DNA from: Streptomyces sp. CB02366
Lineage (GTDB): Bacteria > Actinomycetota > Actinomycetes > Streptomycetales > Streptomycetaceae
NCBI RefSeq assembly: GCF_001905905.1
Contig: NZ_LIVT01000008.1
Location: forward strand, 186,001-250,000
Direction of reading: 5' to 3'
Length of the DNA stretch: 64,000 nucleotides
Part shown: piece by piece, positions 24,682-32,532 of the stretch
Position numbering within the stretch: the stretch's first letter is position 1
Layout of the letters: each line of letters starts with the position of its first letter
The notes under the pieces: generated by a model
Databases searched by the model: none
The model's input: the letters and a program-made list of their open reading frames with translations, nothing else
Told to the model about the DNA's origin: nothing
Position numbers and translations under genes: made by a program

Positions 24682-25296
24682 ATGCTGCCCGTCGTGCACG
24701 GATCACGCATCGCGCGGCTCTCGACGGTCGCCGCACTCCTCTGGCTGACAGCCGTACCGCTGCCGGCCGCCGCCGACAGCTGCGCGGTGGCCACGGTCGG
24801 GCAGGACGGCGGCATTACGGCGGTCGCGGTGGCGGGGAGCGGGGACTGCGATCCGGTCCCCACCCCGCCACCGCCCACACCGCCCCCGCCCACACCTCCG
24901 CCACCCCCGCCTCCTCCGTCTCCACCCCCTCCACCGCCGAAGCCCCTGCCTCCGCCGCCGAAGCCCTCGCCGCCGCCTCCCGCTCCCCCGTCTCCCGATC
25001 CACCGCCGCCGGTGGCCGCCGAACCGCCGCCTCCGCCACCCCCGTCGCCCTCTCCTCCCCCGCCACCGGCACGACCGGTACCGCCGGCCCCGGCTCCCCC
25101 GCCGAAACCCTCGCCCGCGCCGGAGCCCCCGGCGCGGACCGGGCCGCCGTCGCCCCGGGCCGTCGCCCTGCCCACGTACCGCAAAACCGTCCGCAAGCAG
25201 CCGAGGAGCGGGCCGTCGCTGGTCTCCCTGACGCTGCTCATCACCGCCCCGGCGGTGTTCGCCGTCGCCGTACTGCGCCCGCGATCATCCCGCTGA
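24682..25296 (+). CDS. Proline-rich secreted protein with C-terminal membrane anchor
   Basis: Predicted 204-residue envelope protein. An N-terminal signal peptide (about 1-33, ARLSTVAALLWLTAVPLPAAA) precedes a short region with two cysteines (SCAVATVG, GDCDPVP), then about 95 residues of PPPTPPPPPKPSPPP-type proline-rich sequence that could span the peptidoglycan, a basic linker (LPTYRKTVRKQPRSG) and a C-terminal hydrophobic helix (about 178-198) followed by RPRSSR. This tripartite tail resembles a sorting or membrane anchor. No domain is recognised. It heads a block of envelope genes ending in a class F sortase. Confidence 0.72.
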   Translation: MLPVVHGSRIARLSTVAALLWLTAVPLPAAADSCAVATVGQDGGITAVAVAGSGDCDPVPTPPPPTPPPPTPPPPPPPPSPPPPPPKPLPPPPKPSPPPPAPPSPDPPPPVAAEPPPPPPPSPSPPPPPARPVPPAPAPPPKPSPAPEPPARTGPPSPRAVALPTYRKTVRKQPRSGPSLVSLTLLITAPAVFAVAVLRPRSSR

Positions 25297-25309
25297 CCTG
25301 GAGAGACGC

Positions 25310-26074
25310 ATGTCCGAATGGCTCGTCCTGAGCATTGCCATGGCCTCCGCCTGCGCGGTGGTCCTCACCATCGCCGTCCTGAACAACCGGCGGATCGGGG
25401 AGGACGACGACCCGTCCGAGACACCTGACGTCATCGAGTACATGACGATGATGATCGGCGTGGTCTACGCGATCGTCCTGGGCCTCGCCATCGCGGGCGT
25501 CTGGGAGGGCCGCAGTGCCGCCCAGGAGTCCGTGCGCATCGAGGCGCAGGCGCTGCACGAGGTGCGGGAGCGGGCTTCGGTCTACCCGGCGGAGGTCCGC
25601 GACCGCATCCGGGCGGACGTGGACGCCTATGTCGGCCATGTGGTCCACGACGAGTGGAAGGTGATGTCCGAACAGCACACGCTCACCGAGCACGGCACCG
25701 AACTGCTGGCCAAGGTACGGGCGGACGTGACCGACTACGTACCGCAGAACGACCACGAGGGGCAGGCGTACCAGCCGCTGGTCGACCAGGTGGCGGCGGC
25801 GGACGACGCCCGCAGCTCGCGGGGGCAGAACGCCGGGGCGACGATGCCCGGGGTGGTCTGGTTCGGGCTGATCATCGGGGCCCTGGTGACGGTGGGGCTG
25901 GTCTTCACGCTGCAGATCCGCAGAACGTTCCGCGAACTGCTCCTGGCGGGCCTGTTCAGCGCCCTCATCGCTTTCCTGCTCTTCCTCATCTGGGACTTCG
26001 ACGCGCCCTTCGGCCGGGGCATCTCGGCCACCGCGGAGCCGTTCCTCGCCATGTTTCCGGGGGTCGCCGACTGA
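25310..26074 (+). CDS. DUF4239 (bestrophin-like) membrane protein
   Basis: 254-residue integral membrane protein with four predicted helices: about 4-24 (VLSIAMASACAVVLTIAVL), 43-63 (MTMMIGVVYAIVLGLAIAGV), 183-204 (VVWFGLIIGALVTVGLVFTL) and 214-234 (LLLAGLFSALIAFLLFLIW). The cytosolic or external middle part has the DUF4239 pattern EGRSAAQESVRIEAQALHEVRERASVYP. Function unknown; DUF4239 resembles bestrophin ion channels. It starts 13 bp after the proline-rich protein gene with GGAGAG as ribosome site, so the two are probably one transcript. An in-frame repeat tract follows its stop. Confidence 0.88.
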   Translation: MSEWLVLSIAMASACAVVLTIAVLNNRRIGEDDDPSETPDVIEYMTMMIGVVYAIVLGLAIAGVWEGRSAAQESVRIEAQALHEVRERASVYPAEVRDRIRADVDAYVGHVVHDEWKVMSEQHTLTEHGTELLAKVRADVTDYVPQNDHEGQAYQPLVDQVAAADDARSSRGQNAGATMPGVVWFGLIIGALVTVGLVFTLQIRRTFRELLLAGLFSALIAFLLFLIWDFDAPFGRGISATAEPFLAMFPGVAD

Positions 26075-26098
26075 GGACGGCTCCATGGGGTGACGGGC

Positions 26099-26170
26099 GA
26101 GCGCGGCGAACGGGCCCGGGACGAGCGCGGCGAACAGGCCCGGAGAGAGCACGGCGGGCGGGTCCGGTGA
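26099..26170 (+). repeat. Three 24-bp repeats in frame behind the DUF4239 stop
   Basis: Units 26099-26122, 26123-26146 and 26147-26170 share GAGCGCGGCGAAC/GGCCCGG cores. They lie in the frame of the upstream gene: reading past its TGA would give GRLHGVTG, then ERGERARD, ERGEQARR and EHGGRVR, with the third unit ending in TGA. Confidence 0.75.
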
Positions 26171-26357
26171 ACAGGTGCGGTCCCCGGAGGGCGGAGTCGG
26201 CGGGTGGGCCGGCCGGGGGACCCCGCTGCCCCATTCGCCGGACCCCGATCGCGGGCCGGGGAGACCCCTCTTAGCGTGTCGGGCATCGAGGTGCATTTTT
26301 CCTGCTATGTGGAAATTCGTTCCGCAGCTGCCCCTCGGGGAACCCGGAGGATCCACC

Positions 26358-26921
26358 ATGCGCGCGATACGTGTCGCACCGCTCGCCCTGCTCGGCGCCG
26401 GCGCCCTGGCGCTGATCGCCCCGTCCGCCGCCTTCGCCGCGCCGGACGGGGCTTCCAGCACGTTCAACCCGACCATCACGCCCTCGGTCATCGCACCGGG
26501 CGGCCGGGTGACGCTCGGTTCCGGCGGGTGCACGGGCGAGACGACCGTCAGCTCGGGCGTCTTCGACACGACCGTGATCCCCAGCGGCAGCACGACGGGC
26601 TCCGCCACCGTCGACACCGACGCCCGCCGGGGCGCCGTCTACGCCGTGACGTTCTCGTGCGGCTCCACCGGCACCTCCCGGAACGTCAACCTGACGATCA
26701 CCGGCGGCGCCACGAGCACCCCCACCCCGACCACGAGGCCCACCACGGTCCCCACCGCCAGTTCGACGGCGCTCGTGCCGGGCGGGGTGCGCGGCGGCCT
26801 CGGCGGCAGCGCCGCCTCCACCGACACGCTGGAGATCGCCGCGGGAGCGGCCCTGGTGGCCGCGGCGGCCTCGGGCGCCCTCTACTTCGCGCGCCGCCGC
26901 GCCGCCGACCGCCGCCACTGA
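26358..26921 (+). CDS. Secreted, C-terminally anchored protein A with GGLGGS tail
   Basis: 187-residue envelope protein of unknown function. Signal peptide about 1-28 (LALLGAGALALIAPSAAFAA), then an Ig-like/beta-rich region (FNPTITPSVIAPGGRVTLGSGGCTGETT to VTFSCGSTGTSRNVNLTI) with two cysteines, a Thr/Pro-rich stalk (STPTPTTRPTTVPTAS), a GGLGGS motif at about 149-154, a hydrophobic helix (IAAGAALVAAAASGALYFA) and the basic end RRRAADRRH. The order motif-helix-arginines resembles a sortase sorting signal without LPxTG. The convergent gene at 27013 encodes a paralogue. Start ATG 26358 follows GGAGGAT. Confidence 0.8.
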   Translation: MRAIRVAPLALLGAGALALIAPSAAFAAPDGASSTFNPTITPSVIAPGGRVTLGSGGCTGETTVSSGVFDTTVIPSGSTTGSATVDTDARRGAVYAVTFSCGSTGTSRNVNLTITGGATSTPTPTTRPTTVPTASSTALVPGGVRGGLGGSAASTDTLEIAAGAALVAAAASGALYFARRRAADRRH

Positions 26922-26944
26922 CCGCGCTCATGCGGCGTACGGCA

Positions 26945-26979
26945 GTCGCCCCGGGTCCTGATCCAGGACTCGGGGCGAC
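26945..26979. terminator. Bidirectional terminator between the two paralogous envelope genes
   Basis: GTCGCCCCGGGTCCT (26945-26959) pairs with 26965-26979 over 15 positions, one being a G-U pair in RNA, with a five-base loop. It lies between two convergent genes. Confidence 0.85.
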
Positions 26980-27012
26980 GGGCGTATCGGGCCGGGCAGG
27001 AGGTTCGACACC

Positions 27013-27492
27013 CTAGAACGCCGCATGGCCCGTCCGCCGCCGACGGACGAGGAAGACCGCGCCGCCGACCGCGGCGGCGGCCACCAGACCGCCGCCGACC
27101 TGCATCTCCACGGAGCTCGGGCCCATCGAGCCGCCGAGCCCGCCCTGGGCGCCGTTGCCGGCGAGCACGGTGAACTTGTGCGTCTCCACCCGGCTGTTGT
27201 CGTTGCACTTCACCGAGAGGTTGTAGTGCCCCGGCGTGGCGTTGTGACGGATGTGCGCCGTGGCGTATCCCGTGCCGCCTGCGGAGAGTTCGGTCGTCGG
27301 GAACGCGTTCGACCAGACCTTGCCGCCGTGCCCGCAGCCCTGCGCGGTGACCTTCATGGTCGCGCCCTGGTGGACCGAGTACGGGTTGACGGTGATGTTG
27401 CTCGGACCGTTGGTGGCGGCGGCCATGGGGGCCGCCAGCCCGACAGCCGCGAAGGCGGTCGCGGTGACCGCGAGAGCGCGTGAAGCACGCAT
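27013..27492 (-). CDS. Secreted, C-terminally anchored protein B with GGLGGS tail
   Basis: 159-residue paralogue of the 26358 product. Signal peptide about 1-26 (ALAVTATAFAAVGLAAPMAAA), a beta-rich domain (ITVNPYSVHQGATMKVTAQGCG to GHYNLSVKCNDNSRVETHKFTV) with two cysteines, then GGLGGS (about 124-129), a hydrophobic helix (GGGLVAAAAVGGAVFLV) and RRRRTGHAAF. It lacks the Thr/Pro stalk of protein A. I use ATG 27492; the longer form begins with unrelated sequence. Both proteins flank a class F sortase gene and are its best candidate substrates by position. Confidence 0.8.
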   Translation of the reverse strand: MRASRALAVTATAFAAVGLAAPMAAATNGPSNITVNPYSVHQGATMKVTAQGCGHGGKVWSNAFPTTELSAGGTGYATAHIRHNATPGHYNLSVKCNDNSRVETHKFTVLAGNGAQGGLGGSMGPSSVEMQVGGGLVAAAAVGGAVFLVRRRRTGHAAF

Positions 27493-27819
27493 CGTGTGAA
27501 CCTCCAGCGGGAAACGCCCCCAGGGGCTGCTCCCCCGGGGATGGATCGACGTGAACGCCTCCCATGACGAACACTCACCAGTAGGCCGGGGAGTCGCACT
27601 TCGGCGTTGCGCCACCCCGGTGACGCGACACGCCGCGCGGAGCCCCCTGAACCTGACGGATTCGCAGGTCACGAGCCGTCAGGATTTTTATCTGTTCATT
27701 ACTCCGATGGGCAGCACCCGGCACCGCCCCGGGCGCCCCCGCCACCCGTTCGCCCCTCTCCGATCGCCGCTCCCGCGCCCCGCCCTTAACGTTCACAGCG
27801 TCGCGACGAAGGGAGAACC
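27493..27819. other. Divergent promoter region between protein B and the class F sortase
   Basis: 327 bp without a gene. It has an unusually AT-rich stretch near 27680-27705 (GGATTTTTATCTGTTCATTA) likely to hold promoter elements for one or both genes. No palindrome of note. Confidence 0.5.
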
Positions 27820-28482
27820 ATGGGCCGGGACTACGCCGGTGGCGAGCGGACCAGACGTGTGCCCTGGGGGGCGATCGCCCTGGTGCTGCTCAGCGGCCTC
27901 GCCCTCATGCGCAACGGGACGGAGTTCGGCGACGCGGGACCGCCCCAGCCCGCCGCCGCCGCCTCGCTCGACCTGGACAAGGACGCCGCGGGACCGCCGG
28001 TGGAGGGCGAGCCGGTACAGCCGCTGCCGTACGCACCGGCCTCCCGGGTGAAGATCTCCTCCATCGACGTGGACGCCCCGATCATCGACGTCAACCTGGA
28101 CGCCGCCGGCTGGATCGAGGCCCCGCCCGCCGAGGACCCCAACCTCGCCGGCTGGTACCAGAACGGCATCGCCCCCGGTCAGCGCGGCACCGCCGTCGTC
28201 GTCGGCCATGTCGACAACAACTCCGGGCCCGCCGTCTTCTACGGTCTCGGCTCGCTCCGCAAGGGGCACCGCGTCGAGGTCACCCGGTACGACGGCCGGG
28301 TCGGGATCTTCGAGGTGTACGGGGTCGAGGTCTTCTCCAAGAACGACTTCCCCGGGCCCCGGGTCTACGGCGACACCGGCCACGCGGAGCTGCGGGTCAT
28401 CACCTGCGGCGGGGGTTACACGAAGGCGGACGGCTACGACGGCAACGTGGTGGTCTTCGCCCGGCTCGTCGGCACCCGCTGA
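27820..28482 (+). CDS. Class F sortase
   Basis: Membrane-anchored cysteine transpeptidase of 220 residues. One N-terminal transmembrane helix (about 15-30, WGAIALVLLSGLALM) is followed by a linker and the sortase barrel: RVKISSIDVDAPIIDV (about 75-90), AVVVGHVDNNSGPAVFYGLGSLRKG with the catalytic His (about 131), and the catalytic Cys in LRVITCGGGYTKADGYDGNVVVFARL (about 197). The TCGGxY motif and the absence of an LPxTG-typical TLxTC sequence mark class F. ATG start has GGGAGAA. The usual substrate signals are not found nearby; two proteins with GGLGGS tails lie immediately upstream. Confidence 0.93.
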   Translation: MGRDYAGGERTRRVPWGAIALVLLSGLALMRNGTEFGDAGPPQPAAAASLDLDKDAAGPPVEGEPVQPLPYAPASRVKISSIDVDAPIIDVNLDAAGWIEAPPAEDPNLAGWYQNGIAPGQRGTAVVVGHVDNNSGPAVFYGLGSLRKGHRVEVTRYDGRVGIFEVYGVEVFSKNDFPGPRVYGDTGHAELRVITCGGGYTKADGYDGNVVVFARLVGTR

Positions 28483-28588
28483 CCCGGCGGCGACGGACGC
28501 CGCGCCCCCGCACGGCCGCGCCCCCGGCGATCACGCCGGCGCCGGTCCTGTCGGGGGCGCCGTCGCGCGCGCCACGCCGGTCCGCTCT

Positions 28589-28763
28589 GGGTGTGTTTCG
28601 AAAGTAGCGCCGTCCGCCTGGAGGGCGGGCTCGGCGGCGTCCGGTGCGTGCGATCGCAAGGCGGGGGGCCGCCCCGATACCGGATGTATCGGGGTGGTCC
28701 CGACAACGCGGCGAGCGTGCGTGCCGGGCGTCGCCGAACAGGCGGGACTTTCGAAACACGCCC
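28589..28763. mobile_element. 175-bp MITE-like element with 17-bp terminal inverted repeats
   Basis: The left end GGGTGTGTTTCGAAAGT (28589-28605) and the right end (28747-28763) are inverted copies with 16 of 17 matches. Inside are the palindrome TGCGATCGCA (28649-28658) and a hairpin whose arms 28666-28680 and 28686-28700 pair at 13 of 15 positions around CGGAT. No transposase is encoded, so it would need a trans-acting enzyme, most likely from an IS5-like family judging by the end sequence. No clear target duplication. The right end supplies the first base of the CTA complement of the deacetylase stop codon. Confidence 0.75.
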
Positions 28764-29614
28764 TAGACGCGGTGGGGCACCGTGATGCGGTAACCGCTCT
28801 CCAGCAGCCGGGGCAGGTAGCGGCGCAGGGCCGCGACGCTCTGCGAGCGGTCGCCGCCCGCGTCGTGCGAGAGGACGACGACGCCGGGGGCCGCGCCGTC
28901 CAGCACCCGCCGCACGATCACGCCGGTCCCCGGCGTCCTCCAGTCGAGCGTGTCCACGGTCCAGGCCATGGGCTCCATGCCCAATTCGGCCCCGATCTCG
29001 AAGGAGTTGCGGTTCCACGCCCCATAGGGGGCGCGGTACCACAGCGGCGGGCCCCCGAGCGTCCGGTCCACCGCCTCGCTGGTACGCCCCAGCTCGTCGC
29101 GGATCGCGGCGCGGGAGAGCTTCGGGATCAGCGGGTGGGACCAGGAGTGGTTGCCCACCACGTGCCCGTCGTCGGCCATCTCGCGCAGCAGGTCCGGGTT
29201 GCCCTCGGCCATCTCGCCGCAGACGAAGAACATCGCGCGGACCCGGTGCTTGCGCAGGGTGGCCAGGATGTGCGGGGTGTAGAGCGGGTCGGGGCCGTCG
29301 TCGAAGCTGAGGACCATCGAGTGCCCGAGGTCGGGGAGGTGTTCGAAGGGCCGGTTCCGCACGGGCGGCCGGGCCGGTCTGAACCGGGGCGGGGCGTGGC
29401 CCGTCATGGGTTCGAGCCGGTAGGGGGAGGGGCGGCCCCGCACGGCGGCCGGGGGCCCCGCGGCCGCGGCGGGCGGGGCCCCGGCGGGGTGTGCGGGGCG
29501 CGTGGGCGTCGACGCCGGACCGGCGGCGACCAGGTGGACGGCGGTGGCGGTTCCGAGGCCGAGGGCGATCCTCAGCAGCGTGCGGCGCTCGGGTCGGGGG
29601 AGATCACTTCTCAT
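28763..29614 (-). CDS. Polysaccharide deacetylase (NodB domain), Tat-type signal
   Basis: Exported metal-dependent carbohydrate esterase, 283 residues. A twin-arginine-like signal (RRTLLRIALGLGTATAVHLVA, about 10-31) is followed by a disordered Pro/Ala-rich linker and the NodB domain: MVLSFDDGPDPLYTPHIL (about 100-117) with the catalytic Asp-Asp, VVGNHSWSHP with the HxxxH metal site (about 149-158), LWYRAPYGAWN and VVVLSHDAGGDRSQSV. Likely acts on peptidoglycan, teichoic or capsular glycans. Start ATG 29614. Its TAG stop sits at the edge of a MITE, so the original C-terminus may have been slightly different. Confidence 0.9.
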   Translation of the reverse strand: MRSDLPRPERRTLLRIALGLGTATAVHLVAAGPASTPTRPAHPAGAPPAAAAGPPAAVRGRPSPYRLEPMTGHAPPRFRPARPPVRNRPFEHLPDLGHSMVLSFDDGPDPLYTPHILATLRKHRVRAMFFVCGEMAEGNPDLLREMADDGHVVGNHSWSHPLIPKLSRAAIRDELGRTSEAVDRTLGGPPLWYRAPYGAWNRNSFEIGAELGMEPMAWTVDTLDWRTPGTGVIVRRVLDGAAPGVVVLSHDAGGDRSQSVAALRRYLPRLLESGYRITVPHRV

Positions 29615-29766
29615 GGCCAACTGCTCGCACGGCCCACGGTCTCGTCCGGCCGCCGACACCAAGCATTGACCGTTTTGTACCCATTCGACGCAGTATGCTC
29701 ATCATCTTCGGAGCCCGCCGCAGCCCCCGGGCCCCGCCCTTCGGCCGAGCCGATAGCCTCGGAGCC

Positions 29767-30234
29767 GTGACAGAGCAGCGACCCCACCCTCATCGGTTCG
29801 AACGCGGGACGGACGGCCCCAAGGTGATCGTCGCGGGGGTGGACGGCTCCGATTCGTCGATGCGCGCGGCAGCCTACGCCGCGGGGCTCGCCCGCCGGCA
29901 GAACGCCGTGCTGGCCCTCGTGTACGTCCAGCCCGTCATCACGGCGGGCGCGGCGCTGGGCGTGCCGGTGGCCGACACGACGACCGAGGTCGCGGAAGGC
30001 CTGGTCTCCGAGATCCGTGAGGCCGCCGAGCGCTTCCGGGACGCGTGGGACGTGCGCTGGGAGTTCCACACCTTCCGGGGCGACCCCTACAACGGGCTGG
30101 TGACCGCGGCCGACGAACTGAAGGCGGACGCGGTCGTGGTCGGGGCCTCGGAGTCGGCGGGGCACCGCTTCATCGGTTCGGTGGCCGTACGCCTGGTGAA
30201 GGCGGGGCGCTGGCCCGTCACCGTGGTGCCGTAG
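29767..30234 (+). CDS. Universal stress protein
   Basis: Single-domain UspA-type protein, about 155 residues. It opens with VIVAGVDGSDSSMRAAAYAAGLA (about 19-41) and ends VVGASESAGHRFIGSVAVRLVKAGRWPVTVVP, containing the G-2x-G-9x-G-S/T ATP-binding pattern. GTG 29767 is preferred because GGAG lies four bases upstream; an ATG at 29698 would add 23 residues not seen in the family. The start of the deacetylase is divergent, 152 bp away. Cytosolic, probably nucleotide binding under stress. Confidence 0.88.
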   Translation: MTEQRPHPHRFERGTDGPKVIVAGVDGSDSSMRAAAYAAGLARRQNAVLALVYVQPVITAGAALGVPVADTTTEVAEGLVSEIREAAERFRDAWDVRWEFHTFRGDPYNGLVTAADELKADAVVVGASESAGHRFIGSVAVRLVKAGRWPVTVVP

Positions 30235-31449
30235 TCACCGCCCTCGGCCCCGCTCGGCCATGAGGAGCCCGTCGTCCCCCGCCCCCCGGCCGAGGACGAC
30301 GGCACGGATGCGGTCGCGGATCTCGCGCAGGTGCTCGGCCCCGTCGTCGATCGCGGCGTTGAGGTCGACGGCGCGGCCGGTGACGGTGTCGTACCACTGC
30401 GGGACGAACTCGGCCTTCTTCACGGTCCAGCGCTCACCGGGTCCGGCGGGCGGCGCGAAGGTGAAGCGCGCCATCGAACTCTGGTTGCCGCGCGGGTCCT
30501 GGACCCCCTCGTCGTTGATCATCGCTCCGGCGATCTGGTCGCCCATGCCGTAGACGACCCAGGTGCCGTTGACCTTCTCGTACGCCTGGGGCACGTGGGC
30601 GTGCGTACCGACCACGACGTCCACGTCCGGGCGCCCCCGGTCGGTGGAGGCGGTGATCCTCCGGGCCAGCTCCCGTTGGCGCGCGTCCGGCTCGTCCTGC
30701 CACTCGGTGCCCCAGTGGATGGAGAGCACCACGACGTCGGCGCCCGCCCGGCGGGCGGCCCTGGCCTCCTCGACGATCCCGCGCTCGTCGGTCACGTCGA
30801 CCGTCCAGGGCCGGTCGGCGGGGGGCGGGATGTCGTTGGTGCCGTAGGTGTACGCGAGATGGGCGACCTTGGCGGCGTGCTCGCCCGGCCCCGCGGGCAG
30901 GATCGTGGGCCGGGCGGCCTCGGCGGCGGTGCGGGCGGAGCCCGCGTGCCGGACGCCCGCCCGGTCCAGGGCGTCGAGCGTGCGCCGTACACCCTCGGCA
31001 CCGTCGTCGAGGGTGTGGTTGGAGGCGGTGGAACAGGAGTCGAATCCGGTGGTGCGCAGGGCGGAGGCGATCTCTGGCGGCGACTTGAAGCTGGGGTAGC
31101 CGGTGTAGGGGCCGCCCTTCTTCCCGTAGACCGTCTCCATATGGCAGAACGCCAGGTCCGCGCCGGAGACCACCGGGGCGACGCCCGCCAGCATCGGGGC
31201 GAAGTCGTAGCCCGCGCCGCCCGCGTCGGCGGCGGCCCGGTCGATCACGGAGGAGTGCGGCAGGACGTCGCCCGCGGCGAGCAGCGTGAACGGCCGGGGG
31301 CCCTCGGCGTGCCGCCCGTTCGCGCCACGGGCCGCGGCGGGGGACTCGCCCGGCTCGGGGGGCGCGGGCCGCTGCCCGGTGCAGCCGGTGGCCGCGGCGA
31401 GCAGGAGGGCGAGGGCGGCCACGGCGCCCGGTCGGATGCGCTGGGTCAT
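30235..31449 (-). CDS. CapA family lipoprotein (poly-gamma-glutamate synthesis-like metallophosphatase fold)
   Basis: 404-residue exported protein with lipobox AATGC (Cys23) after the signal MTQRIRPGAVAALALLLAA. The CapA/PGA_cap domain covers about 50-330: FTLLAAGDVLPHSSVIDRA, AFCHMETVYGK, SFKSPPEIASALRTTGFDSCSTASNHTLDDGAEG, VVLSIHWGTEWQDEPDARQRELARRI and VVVGTHAHVPQAYEKVNGTWVVYGMGDQI, with the histidines and aspartates of a calcineurin-like metal site. No capBC genes are linked, so a role in capsule is uncertain. Its stop is 1 bp from the end of the universal stress gene (convergent). Confidence 0.9.
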   Translation of the reverse strand: MTQRIRPGAVAALALLLAAATGCTGQRPAPPEPGESPAAARGANGRHAEGPRPFTLLAAGDVLPHSSVIDRAAADAGGAGYDFAPMLAGVAPVVSGADLAFCHMETVYGKKGGPYTGYPSFKSPPEIASALRTTGFDSCSTASNHTLDDGAEGVRRTLDALDRAGVRHAGSARTAAEAARPTILPAGPGEHAAKVAHLAYTYGTNDIPPPADRPWTVDVTDERGIVEEARAARRAGADVVVLSIHWGTEWQDEPDARQRELARRITASTDRGRPDVDVVVGTHAHVPQAYEKVNGTWVVYGMGDQIAGAMINDEGVQDPRGNQSSMARFTFAPPAGPGERWTVKKAEFVPQWYDTVTGRAVDLNAAIDDGAEHLREIRDRIRAVVLGRGAGDDGLLMAERGRGR

Positions 31450-31716
31450 CTGCTCGGCTCCATGTTCGGATGATTACGACTATCCGACTACATAGATCTT
31501 CATACCGGATAAGCAAGGAGCATGGCCGCATACCTAGCTGAACCGGTCGTACCGGCCGACCCCGACGGCCCCTCGACCGTTCACCGCACCATTCGCCGCA
31601 CTGAGCGACCGCTCGTCGCACGCCTCGGCGCACCGCCTGTTCCCGCGCCGCCGAATGCGTTCGTATACGCCAGTCGGCAACGAGGCCGCCAGGGGCCTCG
31701 GCGGGAGAGGACGTTC

Positions 31717-32289
31717 ATGAAGACCACCACGACGACCGATGAGCGGACCCTGGCGGAGCTCCAGCGGGAGCACGGCCCCGCCCTGTTCCACTTCCTGCTC
31801 GGCCTGACCTTCGGGGACCGGCAGCGGGCCGAGGACCTGGTGCAGGAGACCCTGGTACGCGCCTGGCAGCACCCCGAGGCGTTCGACGCCCCCTACGCCT
31901 CGATGCGGCCCTGGCTGTTCACCGTCGGCCGCCGCCTCGCGATCGACGCCCGGCGCGCCCGGCAGGCCCGGCCGGCCGAGGTCGCCGACACGGTTCTGGA
32001 GACCACCCCGGACACCCGGGACACCGCGGACAGCGCCGTGCACGCCCTCGACGTCCGCGAGGCGGTCCGCACCCTCAGCCCCGAGCACCGCGCGGTGCTG
32101 GTGCAGATCTACTTCCGGGGCCTGAGCGTCGGCGAGACGGCCGAGGTGCTCGGCATCCCCGCGGGGACCGTCAAGTCCCGTTCGTACTACGCCCTGCGGG
32201 TCCTCGCGCGTACCCTGCCCGGTTACTCCCGCAGGTCCTCCGCCCGGACCAGCGCCAGCAGGGCGGACGCCTCGGCCATCTCCACGTAG
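31717..32289 (+). CDS. ECF-type RNA polymerase sigma factor
   Basis: 190-residue sigma factor. Region 2 is FHFLLGLTFGDRQRAEDLVQETLVRAWQHP (about 24-53) with RPWLFTVGRRLAIDARRARQARP; region 4 is RTLSPEHRAVLVQIYFRGLSVGETAEVLGIPAGTVKSRSYYALRVLARTL (about 117-166). Start ATG 31717 follows GGGAGAGG; an ATG at 31522 has its ribosome site only one base away and is rejected. The last 22 residues (SRRSSARTSASRADASAIST) are encoded antisense to the end of a zinc-finger anti-sigma gene on the other strand. Confidence 0.9.
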   Translation: MKTTTTTDERTLAELQREHGPALFHFLLGLTFGDRQRAEDLVQETLVRAWQHPEAFDAPYASMRPWLFTVGRRLAIDARRARQARPAEVADTVLETTPDTRDTADSAVHALDVREAVRTLSPEHRAVLVQIYFRGLSVGETAEVLGIPAGTVKSRSYYALRVLARTLPGYSRRSSARTSASRADASAIST

Positions 32290-32420
32290 ACCTGGGCGCA
32301 GCCGTCGCAGCCCCGGAGGTGCCGGGCGACGCGGCGCGTCTCCAGAGCGTCCAGGGCGTCCAGGACGTACGCACCGAGCAGCAGGCGCACATGCGGGTCG
32401 TCGCCGGGGTCGGCACTCAT
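32223..32420 (-). CDS. zf-HC2 domain anti-sigma factor (short)
   Basis: 65-residue protein matching the zinc-binding anti-sigma domain: LLLGAYVLDALDALETRRVARHLRGCDGCAQVY contains the HxxxCxxC site (about residues 33-40). There is no transmembrane segment or periplasmic domain, so it is a soluble minimal anti-sigma factor. ATG 32420 has GAGG eight bases upstream. It ends with TAA, unusual in this window. Unlike normal sigma/anti-sigma operons it is convergent with the sigma gene and overlaps its 3' end by 67 bp, so the transcripts are complementary there. Confidence 0.8.
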   Translation of the reverse strand: MSADPGDDPHVRLLLGAYVLDALDALETRRVARHLRGCDGCAQVYVEMAEASALLALVRAEDLRE

Positions 32421-32532
32421 TCGCAGCCTCGCATCTCCTGGGCGATCCTCCCCTTCTGTCCACGCCGGAGGCCCGCCCCCGGTTCAATGCTGCGTGAAGC
32501 CCGGCACCGAGCGAGGAAAGAGGCGAGACGGG

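Noticed and set aside
24850..25140. Proline codon repeats as a CRISPR-like or mini-satellite array
   Set aside because: They are irregular codon repeats inside a protein gene and have no constant spacer arrangement.
31522..31716. Upstream ATG for the sigma factor gene
   Set aside because: AAGGAG is just one base from the ATG and the added 65 residues are unlike any sigma factor; ATG 31717 has a good ribosome site.
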